DNA from: Nitrosopumilus sp.
GTDB taxonomy: Archaea > Thermoproteota > Nitrososphaeria > Nitrososphaerales > Nitrosopumilaceae
NCBI RefSeq assembly: GCF_025699125.1
Contig: NZ_JAILWC010000001.1
Coordinates: forward strand, 724,204 to 788,203
Direction: 5' to 3'
Length of the DNA stretch: 64,000 nt
Part shown: in pieces, positions 43,656-53,309 of the stretch
How positions within the stretch are numbered: position 1 is the stretch's first letter
Layout of the letters: each line of letters starts with the position of its first letter
Translations under genes and position numbers: made by a program
Notes under the pieces: generated by a model
Seen by the model: the letters and a program-made list of their open reading frames with translations, nothing else
The model's database searches: none
What the model was told of the DNA's origin: nothing

Positions 43656-44351
43656 TCATATATCAGATAGTCTAGGTGCTAATTTATCTAATGCCTCAAT
43701 CACCCCATCACCAGCATTAGCAGACACAGTCATTGTAGCCTCAGATTTAACAATTTCAGAAGCATTTCCAAGCGCAACACTTGTTTTTGCCAATCTAAAC
43801 AAAGGAACATCTGTTGCACTATCACCAATTGCTATCACATCATCTCTTAGAATTGAAAATTTCTCCATGATTTTGGAAAATCCTGTCCCCTTGTCAATCC
43901 CAGGCGAATTGATATGAAATGCGTACTGACTATCAGAAAGTTCTACAGCAATATTGTTTTCAAAGAGTAACTTTCTAGCAAGATCTAAATCAAATGTTCG
44001 TTCCAAAACAACTTCAGTCATTCTAGGAAAGACCAGTTTTTCTTTAACATTATCAATATTGTTTTTCATCACATTTAACGCAGTTTTACATTCTTCAATA
44101 TTGCCTAACAAAATATGATCGTTTGAATCAAGTGTAATGCAACCACCATTTTCCCCAACAGCAATTTTTGTTGTTCCACCAAACACTGATAGCAGATATC
44201 CTTCAACAGATGATCTTCCAGTTACAAAAATCACATTATGTCCCATATTGGTTAATCGTCTTAATGCATCAAGTGCGTCCAAATGAATCCTACCCCCACC
44301 ATTCTCAGTTATGGTGCCATCTATATCTACGGCAAATGTTCTTGTTTTCAC
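43656..44351 (-). CDS. Phosphoglycolate phosphatase (archaeal HAD type)
   Basis: 231 residues. AVDIDGTITENGG is HAD motif I, VTGRSS motif II, and IGDSATDVPLF motif IV, with a C2-type cap between. Size and pattern match the archaeal TA0175-type enzyme. Dephosphorylates 2-phosphoglycolate. The MKTR start here is a coincidence and unrelated to the secreted family. Confidence 0.88.
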   Translation of the reverse strand: MKTRTFAVDIDGTITENGGGRIHLDALDALRRLTNMGHNVIFVTGRSSVEGYLLSVFGGTTKIAVGENGGCITLDSNDHILLGNIEECKTALNVMKNNIDNVKEKLVFPRMTEVVLERTFDLDLARKLLFENNIAVELSDSQYAFHINSPGIDKGTGFSKIMEKFSILRDDVIAIGDSATDVPLFRLAKTSVALGNASEIVKSEATMTVSANAGDGVIEALDKLAPRLSDI

Positions 44352-44457
44352 AAAAATGGTTTTTCGAACCGAATAATATTTGCTACGTAAGAAGAAGATA
44401 TTAAAACTTAGATCAAAATCAAAGACAGCTTATTAGTACTGAAATGAAAATGAAAAT

Positions 44458-44670
44458 ATGGTTAAGAAAGGAGCAATAGAAGAAATTTTCAGCAAAGCAT
44501 TATTTGCAGACGAACCTAAAGAATATAGAATTTCTTATAGAGATTTTCAAAGGATAAAAGAAACATCATTACCAGAATTTTTAGTGCAGTCAAATAATTT
44601 TCAGACCATTCCAATTAGTAGAATTAAGAGCATAAAGAAGAGTAATACGATTTTATTTGAAAAGAATTAA
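44458..44670 (+). CDS. DUF504 / MJ1316 RNA-binding domain protein
   Basis: 70 residues. YRDFQRIKETSLPEFL and the IPISRIKSIKK strand match the MJ1316 (DUF504) domain, thought to recognise RNA cyclic-phosphate ends or act in RNA repair. TTG start of the DRG gene follows after 16 nt, suggesting cotranscription. Confidence 0.75.
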   Translation: MVKKGAIEEIFSKALFADEPKEYRISYRDFQRIKETSLPEFLVQSNNFQTIPISRIKSIKKSNTILFEKN

Positions 44671-44686
44671 TGAAAGATGAATAGTA

Positions 44687-45790
44687 TTGGGAATTCCTGA
44701 GAAAATTAAAGCCATTCAAGATGAAATGGCAAAAACGCAGATTAACAAAGCTACTGAACATCATATTGGTCTTCTAAAAGCCAAGATTGCAAAGCTGAAA
44801 AGAGAGCAAGAAGCAGACATTACCAAAAAATCAGGAATGAAACAGGATGGGTTTGATGTTAGAAGAAGCGGAGATGCAACAGTAGTGTTCATTGGATTAC
44901 CAAGTGTTGGGAAATCAACACTTCTAAACAAAATGACTGGAGCAAAATCTGCAGTTGGTGCTTTTCAGTTTACAACATTAACAGTTGTTCCAGGCATGAT
45001 GGAATACAGAGGTGCAAAAATCCAAGTACTAGACCTTCCAGGTATTATCAAAGGTGCATCTACAGGAAAAGGACTAGGAAAAAGAATTTTATCTGTTGCA
45101 AGAACAGCTGATTTAGTATTACTTGTATTAGATGTGTTTCAGCCATTTCATGAAGATGTGTTAATTAACGAATTGGGAAACATAGGAATTAGATTAAATC
45201 AATTACCTCCAAACATCACAATAGAAAAAGCATCAATGGGAGGAATTGCAATTGCCCAACAAGTAAAATTAACAAAAATTACAGAAAAACATCTCAAAGA
45301 TATTTTACATCTTTATGGGATTGTTAGTGCACGAGTTGTTGTAAGAGAAGATCTAACATCTGAACAATTGGCTGATCATATTGCCGGAAATATTAGTTAT
45401 TCAAAAGCGCTTACAATTTTGAATAAAATTGATTTAGTAGACAAAGAGTTCCTAAAAGATTTGAAAACAAAAATAAAATCAGACGTTATTGAGGTATCAG
45501 CAAACTCAGATATCAATGTAGATTTACTAAAAGAAAAGATCTATGAAAAACTAAAATTCATTAGAATTTACATGAGGCCAAAGGGAGGAGAGACAGATTT
45601 CAAAGAACCACTTATTGCTAGAGAAGGAGATACTGTTGAAGATATTTGCAACAAGTTACATCGTAGATTAAAAAGAGAATTTAGATATGGTCTAGTATGG
45701 GGCAAAAGTGTCAAGTTTGGAGGACAGAGAGTAGGTTTGAATCATATTTTGTTGGATGAAGATGTACTGACAATAATTAAAAGACGTTAG
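44687..45790 (+). CDS. DRG-family GTPase (OBG-HflX-like)
   Basis: 367 residues. GLPSVGKST (70-78) is G1, DLPG the G3 motif, NKIDLV the G4 motif, with an HTH-like insert and a C-terminal TGS domain (EGDTVEDICNKLHRRL ... KFGGQRVGLNH). DRG GTPases bind ribosomes. TTG start. Confidence 0.93.
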   Translation: MGIPEKIKAIQDEMAKTQINKATEHHIGLLKAKIAKLKREQEADITKKSGMKQDGFDVRRSGDATVVFIGLPSVGKSTLLNKMTGAKSAVGAFQFTTLTVVPGMMEYRGAKIQVLDLPGIIKGASTGKGLGKRILSVARTADLVLLVLDVFQPFHEDVLINELGNIGIRLNQLPPNITIEKASMGGIAIAQQVKLTKITEKHLKDILHLYGIVSARVVVREDLTSEQLADHIAGNISYSKALTILNKIDLVDKEFLKDLKTKIKSDVIEVSANSDINVDLLKEKIYEKLKFIRIYMRPKGGETDFKEPLIAREGDTVEDICNKLHRRLKREFRYGLVWGKSVKFGGQRVGLNHILLDEDVLTIIKRR

Positions 45791-46083
45791 TGGGATTTAA
45801 AAAAACAAAAATGGATCAGGATAAAAATTAAAAATAATTTGAATTGCACATCAAAACAATTAAAAAATAATTTCTTTATCCAAATTTGTTATATTCAAGC
45901 GTAATATGAAGAATATTTTGAGTAAAACAAGAAAGAGAAGAACATAATACATGATTCAAAATATTGTTGTAAATTTAACGATCAATCAAATATTGAAGAA
46001 AAAATTACTTGACAAATTGTAATCAAATTGTGTAAATTTCTTTAGTTTAACCACTGAAAAACAATGAAAAACTCGATTCAGCA

Positions 46084-46386
46084 ATGGCTACAAAAAGAAA
46101 AGCTGCAACTAAACGTAGATCAACTAAAACATCTACAAAAGCAGCTCCTAAAAGAAAAGCAGCAGCAAAACGTAAAGCAGCTCCTAAGAGAAAAACTGCA
46201 GCAAAGAAAGCAGCTCCTAAAAGAAAAGCAGCAGCAAAACGTAAAGCAGCTCCTAAGAGAAAAACTGCAGCAAAGAAAGCAGCTCCTAAAAGAAAAGCAG
46301 CAGCAAAACGTAAAGCAGCTCCTAAGAGAAAAACTGCAGCAAAGAAAGCAGCTCCTAAAAGAAAAGCAGCAGCAAAGAGACGATAA
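46084..46386 (+). CDS. Lys/Ala-rich histone H1-like basic protein made of 69-bp repeats
   Basis: 100 residues, almost wholly K, R, A, P, T. The unit KAAPKRKAAAKRKAAPKRKT plus A-A-K (23 residues) occurs three times, then a partial copy. Such AK-rich tails resemble bacterial HC1/AlgP-type and eukaryotic H1 tails and would bind DNA non-specifically. A parallel +1 frame (46064-46417) is also open because the 69-bp unit keeps all frames, but it is taken as a shadow. Confidence 0.75.
   Translation: MATKRKAATKRRSTKTSTKAAPKRKAAAKRKAAPKRKTAAKKAAPKRKAAAKRKAAPKRKTAAKKAAPKRKAAAKRKAAPKRKTAAKKAAPKRKAAAKRR
46141..46383 (+). repeat. 69-bp tandem coding repeats
   Basis: Copies start at 46141, 46210, 46279 and 46348 (partial). 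The three full units look the same by eye, indicating recent expansion. Confidence 0.85.
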
Positions 46387-46401
46387 AATCGTCAATAAAC
46401 T

Positions 46402-46440
46402 AACAATCGTCATCTAGACGACGAATTGTTTTCCCTTTTT
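46402..46440 (+). terminator. Hairpin terminator of the basic-protein gene
   Basis: AACAATCGTC (46402-46411) pairs with GACG and ATTGTT (46417-46430, bulged), followed by a T-rich run to 46440. Confidence 0.45.
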
Positions 46441-46584
46441 CTAAATTTATTAGTGAAAACTATGGTGTTAGATTTTTTAAAACAATTTACAAAAAATGAA
46501 TTTTTGTCAATCAAAAAATTTGAAAATTATTTAAAATTCAAAAAGGAGAAAGATTTCAAAATAATTTAAAATGTGAAAAAAGGA

Positions 46585-48216
46585 TCAATAAAGATAACTC
46601 ATTAATTTTATTTGCTCTTCAGTTGTGATGACATTTTTGTTTGTCAAAATTTCTAACAAATCTTTGAACAGTGCTTTTTGTTCAGACGACATTCCACCTG
46701 ATGGACCTTTTTCTCCTGGCGGACCTGGTGGACCACGTGGACCTGCAGGACCTACGGGACCCTGACCTCCTACTGGGCCCTGTTCACCAATAGGACCAAT
46801 TGGACCTGTTGGACCACGTTCACCTTGTGGACCCTGAATTCCTTGTGGACCTTGGGGACCTTTTTCTCCAGAGGGGCCTGTTGTTCCTCTTTCTCCTTGT
46901 GAACCTTGTGGACCTTGGGGACCTTTTTCTCCAGTAGGACCCATAGGGCCTGTTGAACCTTTTTCTCCAATTGGTCCTACAGCACCTTTTTCTCCTTTTT
47001 CACCTTGTGGACCTGGAACTCCTGTAAGCCCCTTAGCACCAGCAGGACCTTGTGGACCTTGGGGACCTTTTTCTCCAATTGGTCCTTCAATACCTCTGGT
47101 ACCTTTTTCTCCAATTGGTCCAGGTGGACCCATAGGGCCTTTGTCGCCAAGAGGACCAGTTGGACCTGTTAATCCTTTATCACCATGAGGTCCAGGTGGA
47201 CCCATAGGGCCTTTGTCGCCAAGAGGACCAGATGGACCTTTTTCTCCAATTGGTCCAGAGGGACCCTGAAGGCCTTTTTCTCCTTGAACACCAGATAAGC
47301 CAGTAGGACCTTTGTCACCGGGTGGACCTGTTGGACCTGTTAATCCTTTATCACCAGTTGGACCTTGTTGACCCTTGTCTCCTTTTTCTCCAGGAGGTCC
47401 TCTTAATCCAGAAAGGCCTTTGTCACCGGGTGGACCTGTTGGACCTGTTTCACCTTTGTCGCCAAGAGGACCTTTTAATCCAGTAGGACCTTTGTCGCCA
47501 AGAGGACCAGTAGAACCTTTTTCTCCTTTGTCACCAGGAGGACCAACAATTCCTTTATCACCCTTGTCTCCTTTGTCGCCAGTAGAACCTTTGTCACCAG
47601 TCATTCCTTTATCGCCAGAAAGCCCCTTATCGCCTTGTGATCCTTTGTCACCAGTAGAACCTTTGTCACCCGGAGGACCTTGTGGACCATCTGGTCCTTT
47701 ATTACCAACAGGTCCTGGCGGGCCAGGTGGGCCCATAGGGCCTTTGTCACCCGGAGGACCTTGTGGACCATCTGGTCCTTTGTCACCAGACGAACTTGAA
47801 GATCTAGAAGATCTTACAGTTGTTTTTGGAGTTTCTATTTTTTGATTTTGAATATATTCAGGTTTAATTTCAGAATGTGTTTGAGTTGCAGGTTTTTTCA
47901 ATGGAACGTCAAACACAGAATGTAATGAAGAAAATAGATCAGTCACAACTATCCAAATAGTATCAAGGGTTTCAATTGAAGATGGTAATGGATTATCAGA
48001 TGATCCAATTTTCTCAGAAAACATGCCATCTTTTACTCTAAGATGAAAATTTCCTCTCCACAAAGAAGAGAATTGTTTAGTTCGTATTGCGTCATCAGAA
48101 GGTTTACTATCAGTGATCGAAATTTGGACTTCATAGACACCTGATTGCTTAAAGGGAGCCTTCCCTTGAATTTCTATTCGGGGTCGAGATGACACATTCG
48201 TTTGTGTATATTTCAA
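46585..48216 (-). CDS. Collagen-like protein
   Basis: 543 residues. Residues 1-140 are a beta-rich N-terminal domain without a signal peptide. Residues 144 to about 507 are G-x-y triplets (roughly 120), dominated by GDKG, GPQGPPG, GPTG and GEKG. The last 35 residues are helical ([16 protein letters not shown]) and could trimerise. The P-at-x and K/D pattern suits a triple helix stabilised by salt bridges. Unusual in archaea. May be expanded by recombination. Confidence 0.88.
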   Translation of the reverse strand: MKYTQTNVSSRPRIEIQGKAPFKQSGVYEVQISITDSKPSDDAIRTKQFSSLWRGNFHLRVKDGMFSEKIGSSDNPLPSSIETLDTIWIVVTDLFSSLHSVFDVPLKKPATQTHSEIKPEYIQNQKIETPKTTVRSSRSSSSSGDKGPDGPQGPPGDKGPMGPPGPPGPVGNKGPDGPQGPPGDKGSTGDKGSQGDKGLSGDKGMTGDKGSTGDKGDKGDKGIVGPPGDKGEKGSTGPLGDKGPTGLKGPLGDKGETGPTGPPGDKGLSGLRGPPGEKGDKGQQGPTGDKGLTGPTGPPGDKGPTGLSGVQGEKGLQGPSGPIGEKGPSGPLGDKGPMGPPGPHGDKGLTGPTGPLGDKGPMGPPGPIGEKGTRGIEGPIGEKGPQGPQGPAGAKGLTGVPGPQGEKGEKGAVGPIGEKGSTGPMGPTGEKGPQGPQGSQGERGTTGPSGEKGPQGPQGIQGPQGERGPTGPIGPIGEQGPVGGQGPVGPAGPRGPPGPPGEKGPSGGMSSEQKALFKDLLEILTNKNVITTEEQIKLMSYLY

Positions 48217-48316
48217 GTATTTCTGTATTTAGATGCTTGAATCCACACATACACAAAAACAGGATTAGGCTCAATTAAGGATGGTATTTATCTAGATAAA
48301 ATGCCAATTTGAGCTA

Positions 48317-49459
48317 GTGAAGAAACCTTTCGGGAGAAAATCAAAGGAAATAGACGGATCCAAAGTAAAAAAGGAGAAAGTGGAAGAGACAAGCCTAGTT
48401 GATTCAGACTACAATCGTAAGAAATTATTCAAAAAAGGAATCAATTTGATGGCAGATGAAAAATTAGAAGATGCCATAGTAGTATTTGAGCAAGCATTAC
48501 GAATTGAACCAAACAATATCGAGACGTTGATGAAATTGGGGTATGCAAGATTCCATCTAGAAGACTATGGAGAAGCACTGAAAATATATGATAAAATCCT
48601 CGATGTGGATGTTACAAATCCAGAAGCTTGGAATCTAAAAGGATTAGTTCATTATGAACAGAAAAATTTTTCAAAAGCACTAGATTCAGTTGATAAAGCA
48701 ATTGAGACGGATCCAACATATGCAATGGCTTGGTATAACAAAGCCTGTTTCTTATCATTGCTAAATCAAGTACCAGAATCCTTAGAAGCTTTGAAACGTT
48801 CAATTGAAATTGATGTAAAGAATGCAAGGAGATCAATTAGAGACAAAGATTTCTCCAATGTTAGAATTGAAGAAGGATTCAAAAGAATTCAAGAAGTTGT
48901 AGTTTTAGAATCGGTCAGACAAGGATATCATACATTAGGTTCAATTGTGTGGACAACATTTCTAGACAAAGTAGATGCAGAAACGGCATTAAGAAAATTA
49001 TTAGAAAAAGGATTAATTGTAAAGAATGAAAAACGTGACGGTCTTAGTAAAATTCCAATTTATGATCTTGCACCAAACGTTGCAGAAAAATTGGGAAAAG
49101 AAAAGAAAGGATTGTTTGGGATTACAAGAAAAACATTACCAAAACCAGTGAAGAATTTGAAAGAATTAAGTCAAGCAATTCAATCAGTTAGAGAATCAAT
49201 AGAAGAAGAAGATTTAGAGAAGACAATTGAAATTTTTGATACATTCATAGATCCTGCAAAATCAGGGGAGCAGATGATAGAGAATTTCTTTGATGAGCAT
49301 AGAGAAATCAGATTATGGAAGATTAGACTAAAAGATAGAGGTGAAGAATATCTAATTGAAAATAAAGAAAAGATGTTAGTTTTATTTGGAAACATTGAAG
49401 CGACAATTACTAAAAAACTCAGAAATGAAATTAGCTATTCAGCAGACAAATCCCAATAA
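48317..49459 (+). CDS. TPR-repeat protein
   Basis: 380 residues, GTG start. Residues 30-165 hold about four tetratricopeptide repeats (ALRIEPNNIETLMKLGYARF, PEAWNLKGLVHYEQKNFSKA, YAMAWYNKACFLSLLNQVPE). The C-terminal half includes a wHTH-like region (RKLLEKGLIVKNEKRDGLSK) and is otherwise helical. A scaffold for protein interaction; partner unknown. Its 3' end overlaps the sulfurtransferase gene by 25 bases. Confidence 0.85.
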   Translation: MKKPFGRKSKEIDGSKVKKEKVEETSLVDSDYNRKKLFKKGINLMADEKLEDAIVVFEQALRIEPNNIETLMKLGYARFHLEDYGEALKIYDKILDVDVTNPEAWNLKGLVHYEQKNFSKALDSVDKAIETDPTYAMAWYNKACFLSLLNQVPESLEALKRSIEIDVKNARRSIRDKDFSNVRIEEGFKRIQEVVVLESVRQGYHTLGSIVWTTFLDKVDAETALRKLLEKGLIVKNEKRDGLSKIPIYDLAPNVAEKLGKEKKGLFGITRKTLPKPVKNLKELSQAIQSVRESIEEEDLEKTIEIFDTFIDPAKSGEQMIENFFDEHREIRLWKIRLKDRGEEYLIENKEKMLVLFGNIEATITKKLRNEISYSADKSQ

Positions 49460-50241
49460 CTTGCATCTTCTTGTTTTTCAGTAGGTTTCTGAAGACTTTT
49501 CCATTCCTTAAATGAGCGAACGTATAGTTTTGCATTAGCAAGTCCTGCAGATTTTAAGGCATAATACGCTAGCCCAGAAAGAGTACCAACACTCCCACAA
49601 TAAGTGATGATTTCAGAATCGCCGGTTATTCCACGATTATCCAGTAGTCTTTTCATGTCATCTTTTGAGCGTAAAATTTTATCATTACTAGCAAGAGTTC
49701 TGTACGGAAGGCTAATGGCACCAGGAATATGCTGTTCGAGAAAATTCAGTCTCTCTCTATTATCAATTAGGATCACATCATCTCGTGTTTTTACACTTTC
49801 CAGATAATCAGAAGTTGCCAAAATTTCAGGTCGCAAATGCATAGAATGCTCCTTATTTTGAATTTCAGGAGTTTGTGAATCATTTTCCAAACCAAGTGAT
49901 TTCCAATGACTATAGGTGGTTTCAAGCAAGGTAACATCAGAATGTCCAAGATATTCCAATGTCCATGCAACACGAGATGCTAATGCACCGAATGTGTCAT
50001 CATAGACCACAACTGGAGTTTCATCATCAATACCCATAGAGCTTACAAGTTTTAAAACACGTTCAGGACTATCATCGGATAAAAGATTTGACAGTGGTAA
50101 GTTTACAGATGTTGGAATATGATCTTGTTTGTAATCACCTTCTCGTCTAACATCGATGACTCGAACACTTTTGTCTCTTATTTCAGAACGTAAAGAATCA
50201 ACATCAGTAATGATTTTACTTGATTCTGTCAAGCAGCACAT
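49435..50241 (-). CDS. Thiosulfate/3-mercaptopyruvate sulfurtransferase (two rhodanese domains)
   Basis: 268 residues. Domain 1 (20-120) lacks the catalytic Cys (VYDDTFG). Domain 2 has IITYCGSVG with catalytic Cys215. Layout matches SseA-like enzymes. The start overlaps the 3' end of the nitrite/sulfite reductase gene by 13 bases, so the two sulfur/nitrogen genes are an operon. Confidence 0.85.
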   Translation of the reverse strand: MCCLTESSKIITDVDSLRSEIRDKSVRVIDVRREGDYKQDHIPTSVNLPLSNLLSDDSPERVLKLVSSMGIDDETPVVVYDDTFGALASRVAWTLEYLGHSDVTLLETTYSHWKSLGLENDSQTPEIQNKEHSMHLRPEILATSDYLESVKTRDDVILIDNRERLNFLEQHIPGAISLPYRTLASNDKILRSKDDMKRLLDNRGITGDSEIITYCGSVGTLSGLAYYALKSAGLANAKLYVRSFKEWKSLQKPTEKQEDASYWDLSAE

Positions 50242-52037
50242 TCACCTTTTCCAGTTTTTGTATGATAGCTAGTATCACTACCATAATCAAGATAGAAATC
50301 AGGATCATCGTCTTTCGTAGGAGGAATGATTAATGGTTCCAAAACTTTTTTGATGTCGTTTATGGATTTTATATCAGAATCCTCATTGCCATTTACAACT
50401 CTATGAATCCACGATTTTAAAGTGTCATCAGGTTTTTTCTTTTCTTTGAAGAGTTCAATTATTTTCAAAATGATAGGAATTACTCGTTTTGCAGGAATTC
50501 TGAGACATATTTCACCAAGCATAGTGTCACCATCTGAACGACCGCCTAATGACATCTGGTAATTCGGATACATGTCTTTTCCAACACGTGCTCCCCCTCC
50601 AAAGAAACCAATGGTTGCAATTCCATGTTGGCCACATGAATTTGGACAACCACTTATCTTAATAGAAGAATCATTTAGATCATCATCTTCATCTAACCTC
50701 AATTCTAGGAATTTTCTTTGGATTTCTTTTGCAAGTCTATGAGAGTTTGTTAATGCCAAATTACAGGAAGTGGTTCCAGAACAGCCTATAGGAGCAGTCA
50801 TGGTCAATGCGCCAGATTTTGCCAATCCCACTTCAAGTAGTTTAGAGTACAATCGGGGCAAATCATCCTCTAGTACATAGCGCAATGCAACATTTTGCAC
50901 AAATCCACAACGAGCCTTACCCTCAGACGAAAAGTCACGAATAAGATCACCTAATGCACGTAATTGATTTGCAGTAATATCACCAGCTTCAAGGGTGATA
51001 AACACGGAACGATAATCAGACTGTTTTTGTTTTACAGTATTTGTTTTAAGCCATCGTGCATAACCATCAGGAATTGTTCCGCCACTTTCATCGGAAATTC
51101 TGATCGGTCTTTTTATTTCATCAGGAGTAATGTCAACATCAAGTTGTGTTACAATTGATTGTGTAGCCCTTACAATTGCTCTTTCTTTGAATACAAGATT
51201 TTGGAATTTCTCCCAACCCATATCATTTACAAGATATCTCATTCTGTTTCTTGCAAGATTTTTTCTATCACCTAATCTATCAAATATCCTCATTACTGCA
51301 ATTGAAGTGTAAAGTAAATCTTCGTCGGAAGTAAATTCTTCTAATTGATGTCCAACATAAGATTTATTGCCCAATCCACCACCAAGGAAAATTTTGAAAC
51401 CTCGTTGAGAAGTTCCATCAATCTCTCTAATTTGTGGAATAAGACCGACATCAACCATTCTTACCATTCCATGTTTCTCACAACAGGTAAAATTGAATTT
51501 GAATTTACGGGGAAGATTTTGGGCCATGGGATTTCTTAAAAAGAACCGCGCAGTTGCAAGTGCATACGGTGTTGAATCAAATTCTTCATCAGGACAAACA
51601 CCAGATAATGGGCTACACATTACATTGCGTACTGAATTTCCACATGCCTCTCTAGAAGTCAGACCTACTTCGGCAAGACCTCTAAAGATTTCAGATACAT
51701 CTTCAAGTATTACCCAATGTAATTGAATATTTTCTCTAGTAGAGAAATGCGCACTGCCAATGGAATATTGTTCACTGAGTTGAGATATTTTTTCAAATTG
51801 GTGTGGATAAATTTCTCCAGCAGGAAGTTTGATTCTAACCATTGCATAGTCACTGGTCATTCTGGTTCCATATGCACCATGTTGAAGCCTAAATCTTCTA
51901 AAACTATCTTCATCATATTTTCCTTGACGGAACAGTTTTACAGTTTTAGCAAAATTATCAGCTTCTTCGATTCTAGCCCAATTGATTTTAGGCTTTACAG
52001 AATCAGCGGGAGTTTGTTTAAGATCAGGTGTTGTCAA
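50229..52037 (-). CDS. Nitrite/sulfite reductase, siroheme and 4Fe-4S type
   Basis: 602 residues with two ferredoxin-like half domains. C419-x5-C425 (GCSGTTSCN) and C464-x3-C468 (GCPNSCG) bind the coupled 4Fe-4S and siroheme. Assimilatory nitrite reductases (NirA) and sulfite reductases share this pattern; substrate cannot be told by eye. In an ammonia oxidiser either is plausible. Reductant would be ferredoxin. Confidence 0.9.
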   Translation of the reverse strand: MTTPDLKQTPADSVKPKINWARIEEADNFAKTVKLFRQGKYDEDSFRRFRLQHGAYGTRMTSDYAMVRIKLPAGEIYPHQFEKISQLSEQYSIGSAHFSTRENIQLHWVILEDVSEIFRGLAEVGLTSREACGNSVRNVMCSPLSGVCPDEEFDSTPYALATARFFLRNPMAQNLPRKFKFNFTCCEKHGMVRMVDVGLIPQIREIDGTSQRGFKIFLGGGLGNKSYVGHQLEEFTSDEDLLYTSIAVMRIFDRLGDRKNLARNRMRYLVNDMGWEKFQNLVFKERAIVRATQSIVTQLDVDITPDEIKRPIRISDESGGTIPDGYARWLKTNTVKQKQSDYRSVFITLEAGDITANQLRALGDLIRDFSSEGKARCGFVQNVALRYVLEDDLPRLYSKLLEVGLAKSGALTMTAPIGCSGTTSCNLALTNSHRLAKEIQRKFLELRLDEDDDLNDSSIKISGCPNSCGQHGIATIGFFGGGARVGKDMYPNYQMSLGGRSDGDTMLGEICLRIPAKRVIPIILKIIELFKEKKKPDDTLKSWIHRVVNGNEDSDIKSINDIKKVLEPLIIPPTKDDDPDFYLDYGSDTSYHTKTGKGECAA

Positions 52038-52216
52038 TCAAAGAAATTCCTTTTAGTTTGGTTATAAATTTTTGATATAGGGATGTTTTAGGAGAGAAAT
52101 TTTTAGGAAGATACAGAATTTTCCGGCTTTGAAGACATTCAAATTAATTTGATTAGTTTTACCTAATTTCTAAAAATGTGGGAAAGTATTAATTGTTAAG
52201 AAAATGAAACCACGAT

Positions 52217-53035
52217 ATGCAAGAAGCAACAGTTGCAGAACAATCAAATAAAATTTTTACAGATGTACGTGAGGTTGAAATCACACGTGCAATAGCAAAT
52301 GAATTTCATGACGTGTTAATTGACAGAGCAGATTCAGATGTAATAATTATCGGAGCTGGTCCAGCAGGATTAACAGCAAGCAGAGAACTTTCAAACATGG
52401 GCTTCAAAGTTCTCGTAATTGAGCAAAATAACTATCTAGGAGGAGGTTATTGGTTAGGAGGTTACATGATGAATCCAGTAACAGTCAGAGAACCAGCACA
52501 AAAGTTTTGGGATGAATTAGGAATACCATACAAAAAAGTTGCAGATGGATTATACTTAACCCCCGGGCCACATGCAGTATCAAAATTAATTGCTGCAGCA
52601 TGTGATGCAGGCGTAAAATTCCTTCAACTCACAAAGTTTGATGATTTAGTATTGAAAAATGGCAGAGTAACAGGAATTGTTGTGAATTGGATGCCAGTTT
52701 CAGCATTACCACGAAATATCACTTGTGTAGATCCAGTTGCATTAGAAGCAAAAATAATCATCGATGCATCAGGACATGATTCAGTTGCAGTAAAAAGACT
52801 AGTAGATAGAGGACTGGCAAAATGGAAGGGAATGGAGCCAATGCATGTCAACGATGGAGAAGAGCACGTAGTTCACAAAACTGGAGAAGTTTATCCAGGA
52901 TTAGTTGCAGCTGGCATGTCAGTCACAGAAACACATGGACTAGCAAGAATGGGACCAACGTTTGGTTCGATGCTATACTCTGGAAAGAAAGCAGCTGAAA
53001 TTACAGCAGCAAAAATCAAAGAACTTGAAAGATAG
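52217..53035 (+). CDS. thi4: Thiamine thiazole synthase Thi4
   Basis: 272 residues. IIGAGPAGLTASREL is the dinucleotide-binding motif, followed by NYLGGGYWLGG and GHDSVAVKRL. Cys170 (ITCVDPVALEAK) matches the position of the sacrificial Cys of yeast and plant Thi4, where methanococcal enzymes have His and use sulfide. Makes the thiazole of thiamine. A TATA-like ATTAAT lies about 25 nt before the ATG. I see no TPP riboswitch upstream. Confidence 0.9.
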   Translation: MQEATVAEQSNKIFTDVREVEITRAIANEFHDVLIDRADSDVIIIGAGPAGLTASRELSNMGFKVLVIEQNNYLGGGYWLGGYMMNPVTVREPAQKFWDELGIPYKKVADGLYLTPGPHAVSKLIAAACDAGVKFLQLTKFDDLVLKNGRVTGIVVNWMPVSALPRNITCVDPVALEAKIIIDASGHDSVAVKRLVDRGLAKWKGMEPMHVNDGEEHVVHKTGEVYPGLVAAGMSVTETHGLARMGPTFGSMLYSGKKAAEITAAKIKELER

Positions 53036-53077
53036 CAGTTAGTTTTCTAAAGGTTTAGGCTTATAATGTTAAGATTA

Positions 53078-53110
53078 CTAATCAAGCATTATCAAAAGTC
53101 TAGTTTTCAT
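53078..53110 (-). pseudogene. Remnant 5' end of an MKTR gene
   Basis: Reads M-K-T-R-L-L-I-M-L-D-stop, the first seven codons the same as the start of the gene at 39729 (MKTRLLI), then off frame. It follows the stop of the gene at 53118 by 7 bases, where a next cassette would start. It is too short to be a functional protein. Confidence 0.6.
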
Positions 53111-53117
53111 TTTCTTC

Positions 53118-53309
53118 TCAAAATGCATTTGTAAAACTCCTAAACCAGTCAACCCATCGTGGTTCTAGTTTGCATATTGATGTACAAACATAATTCTCAG
53201 GTGCGTCTGGTGGAATGATACATGGTTTGCATGTCATGTCTGCCATAGACCATATGGCAAATGAAACTATTGTGCCAATTAATGCAAAAATAATGTGGCG
53301 GTATTTCAA
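53118..53309 (-). CDS. Small secreted protein of MKTR locus 3
   Basis: 63 residues. An N-terminal helix (HIIFALIGTIVSFAIW) is followed by a short extracellular region with four Cys (CKPC, VCTSIC). It overlaps the upstream gene by 4 bases. Confidence 0.55.
   Translation of the reverse strand: MKYRHIIFALIGTIVSFAIWSMADMTCKPCIIPPDAPENYVCTSICKLEPRWVDWFRSFTNAF

Noticed and set aside
43656-44351. Phosphoglycolate phosphatase counted as an MKTR cassette
   Set aside because: It starts MKTR by chance. It has no hydrophobic N-terminal helix and is a cytosolic HAD enzyme.
46064-46417. Gln/Lys/Leu-rich ORF overlapping the basic protein
   Set aside because: Open only because the 69-bp repeat unit preserves all frames. 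The reading in the 46084 frame has the typical histone-like composition and an ATG context.
47375-47845. Pro/Gly-rich ORF on the plus strand inside the collagen-like gene
   Set aside because: Antisense shadow of the G-x-y repeats.
52038-52216. TPP riboswitch before thi4
   Set aside because: No conserved TPP core (such as CTGAGA) is visible, and the TATA-like element leaves almost no leader.
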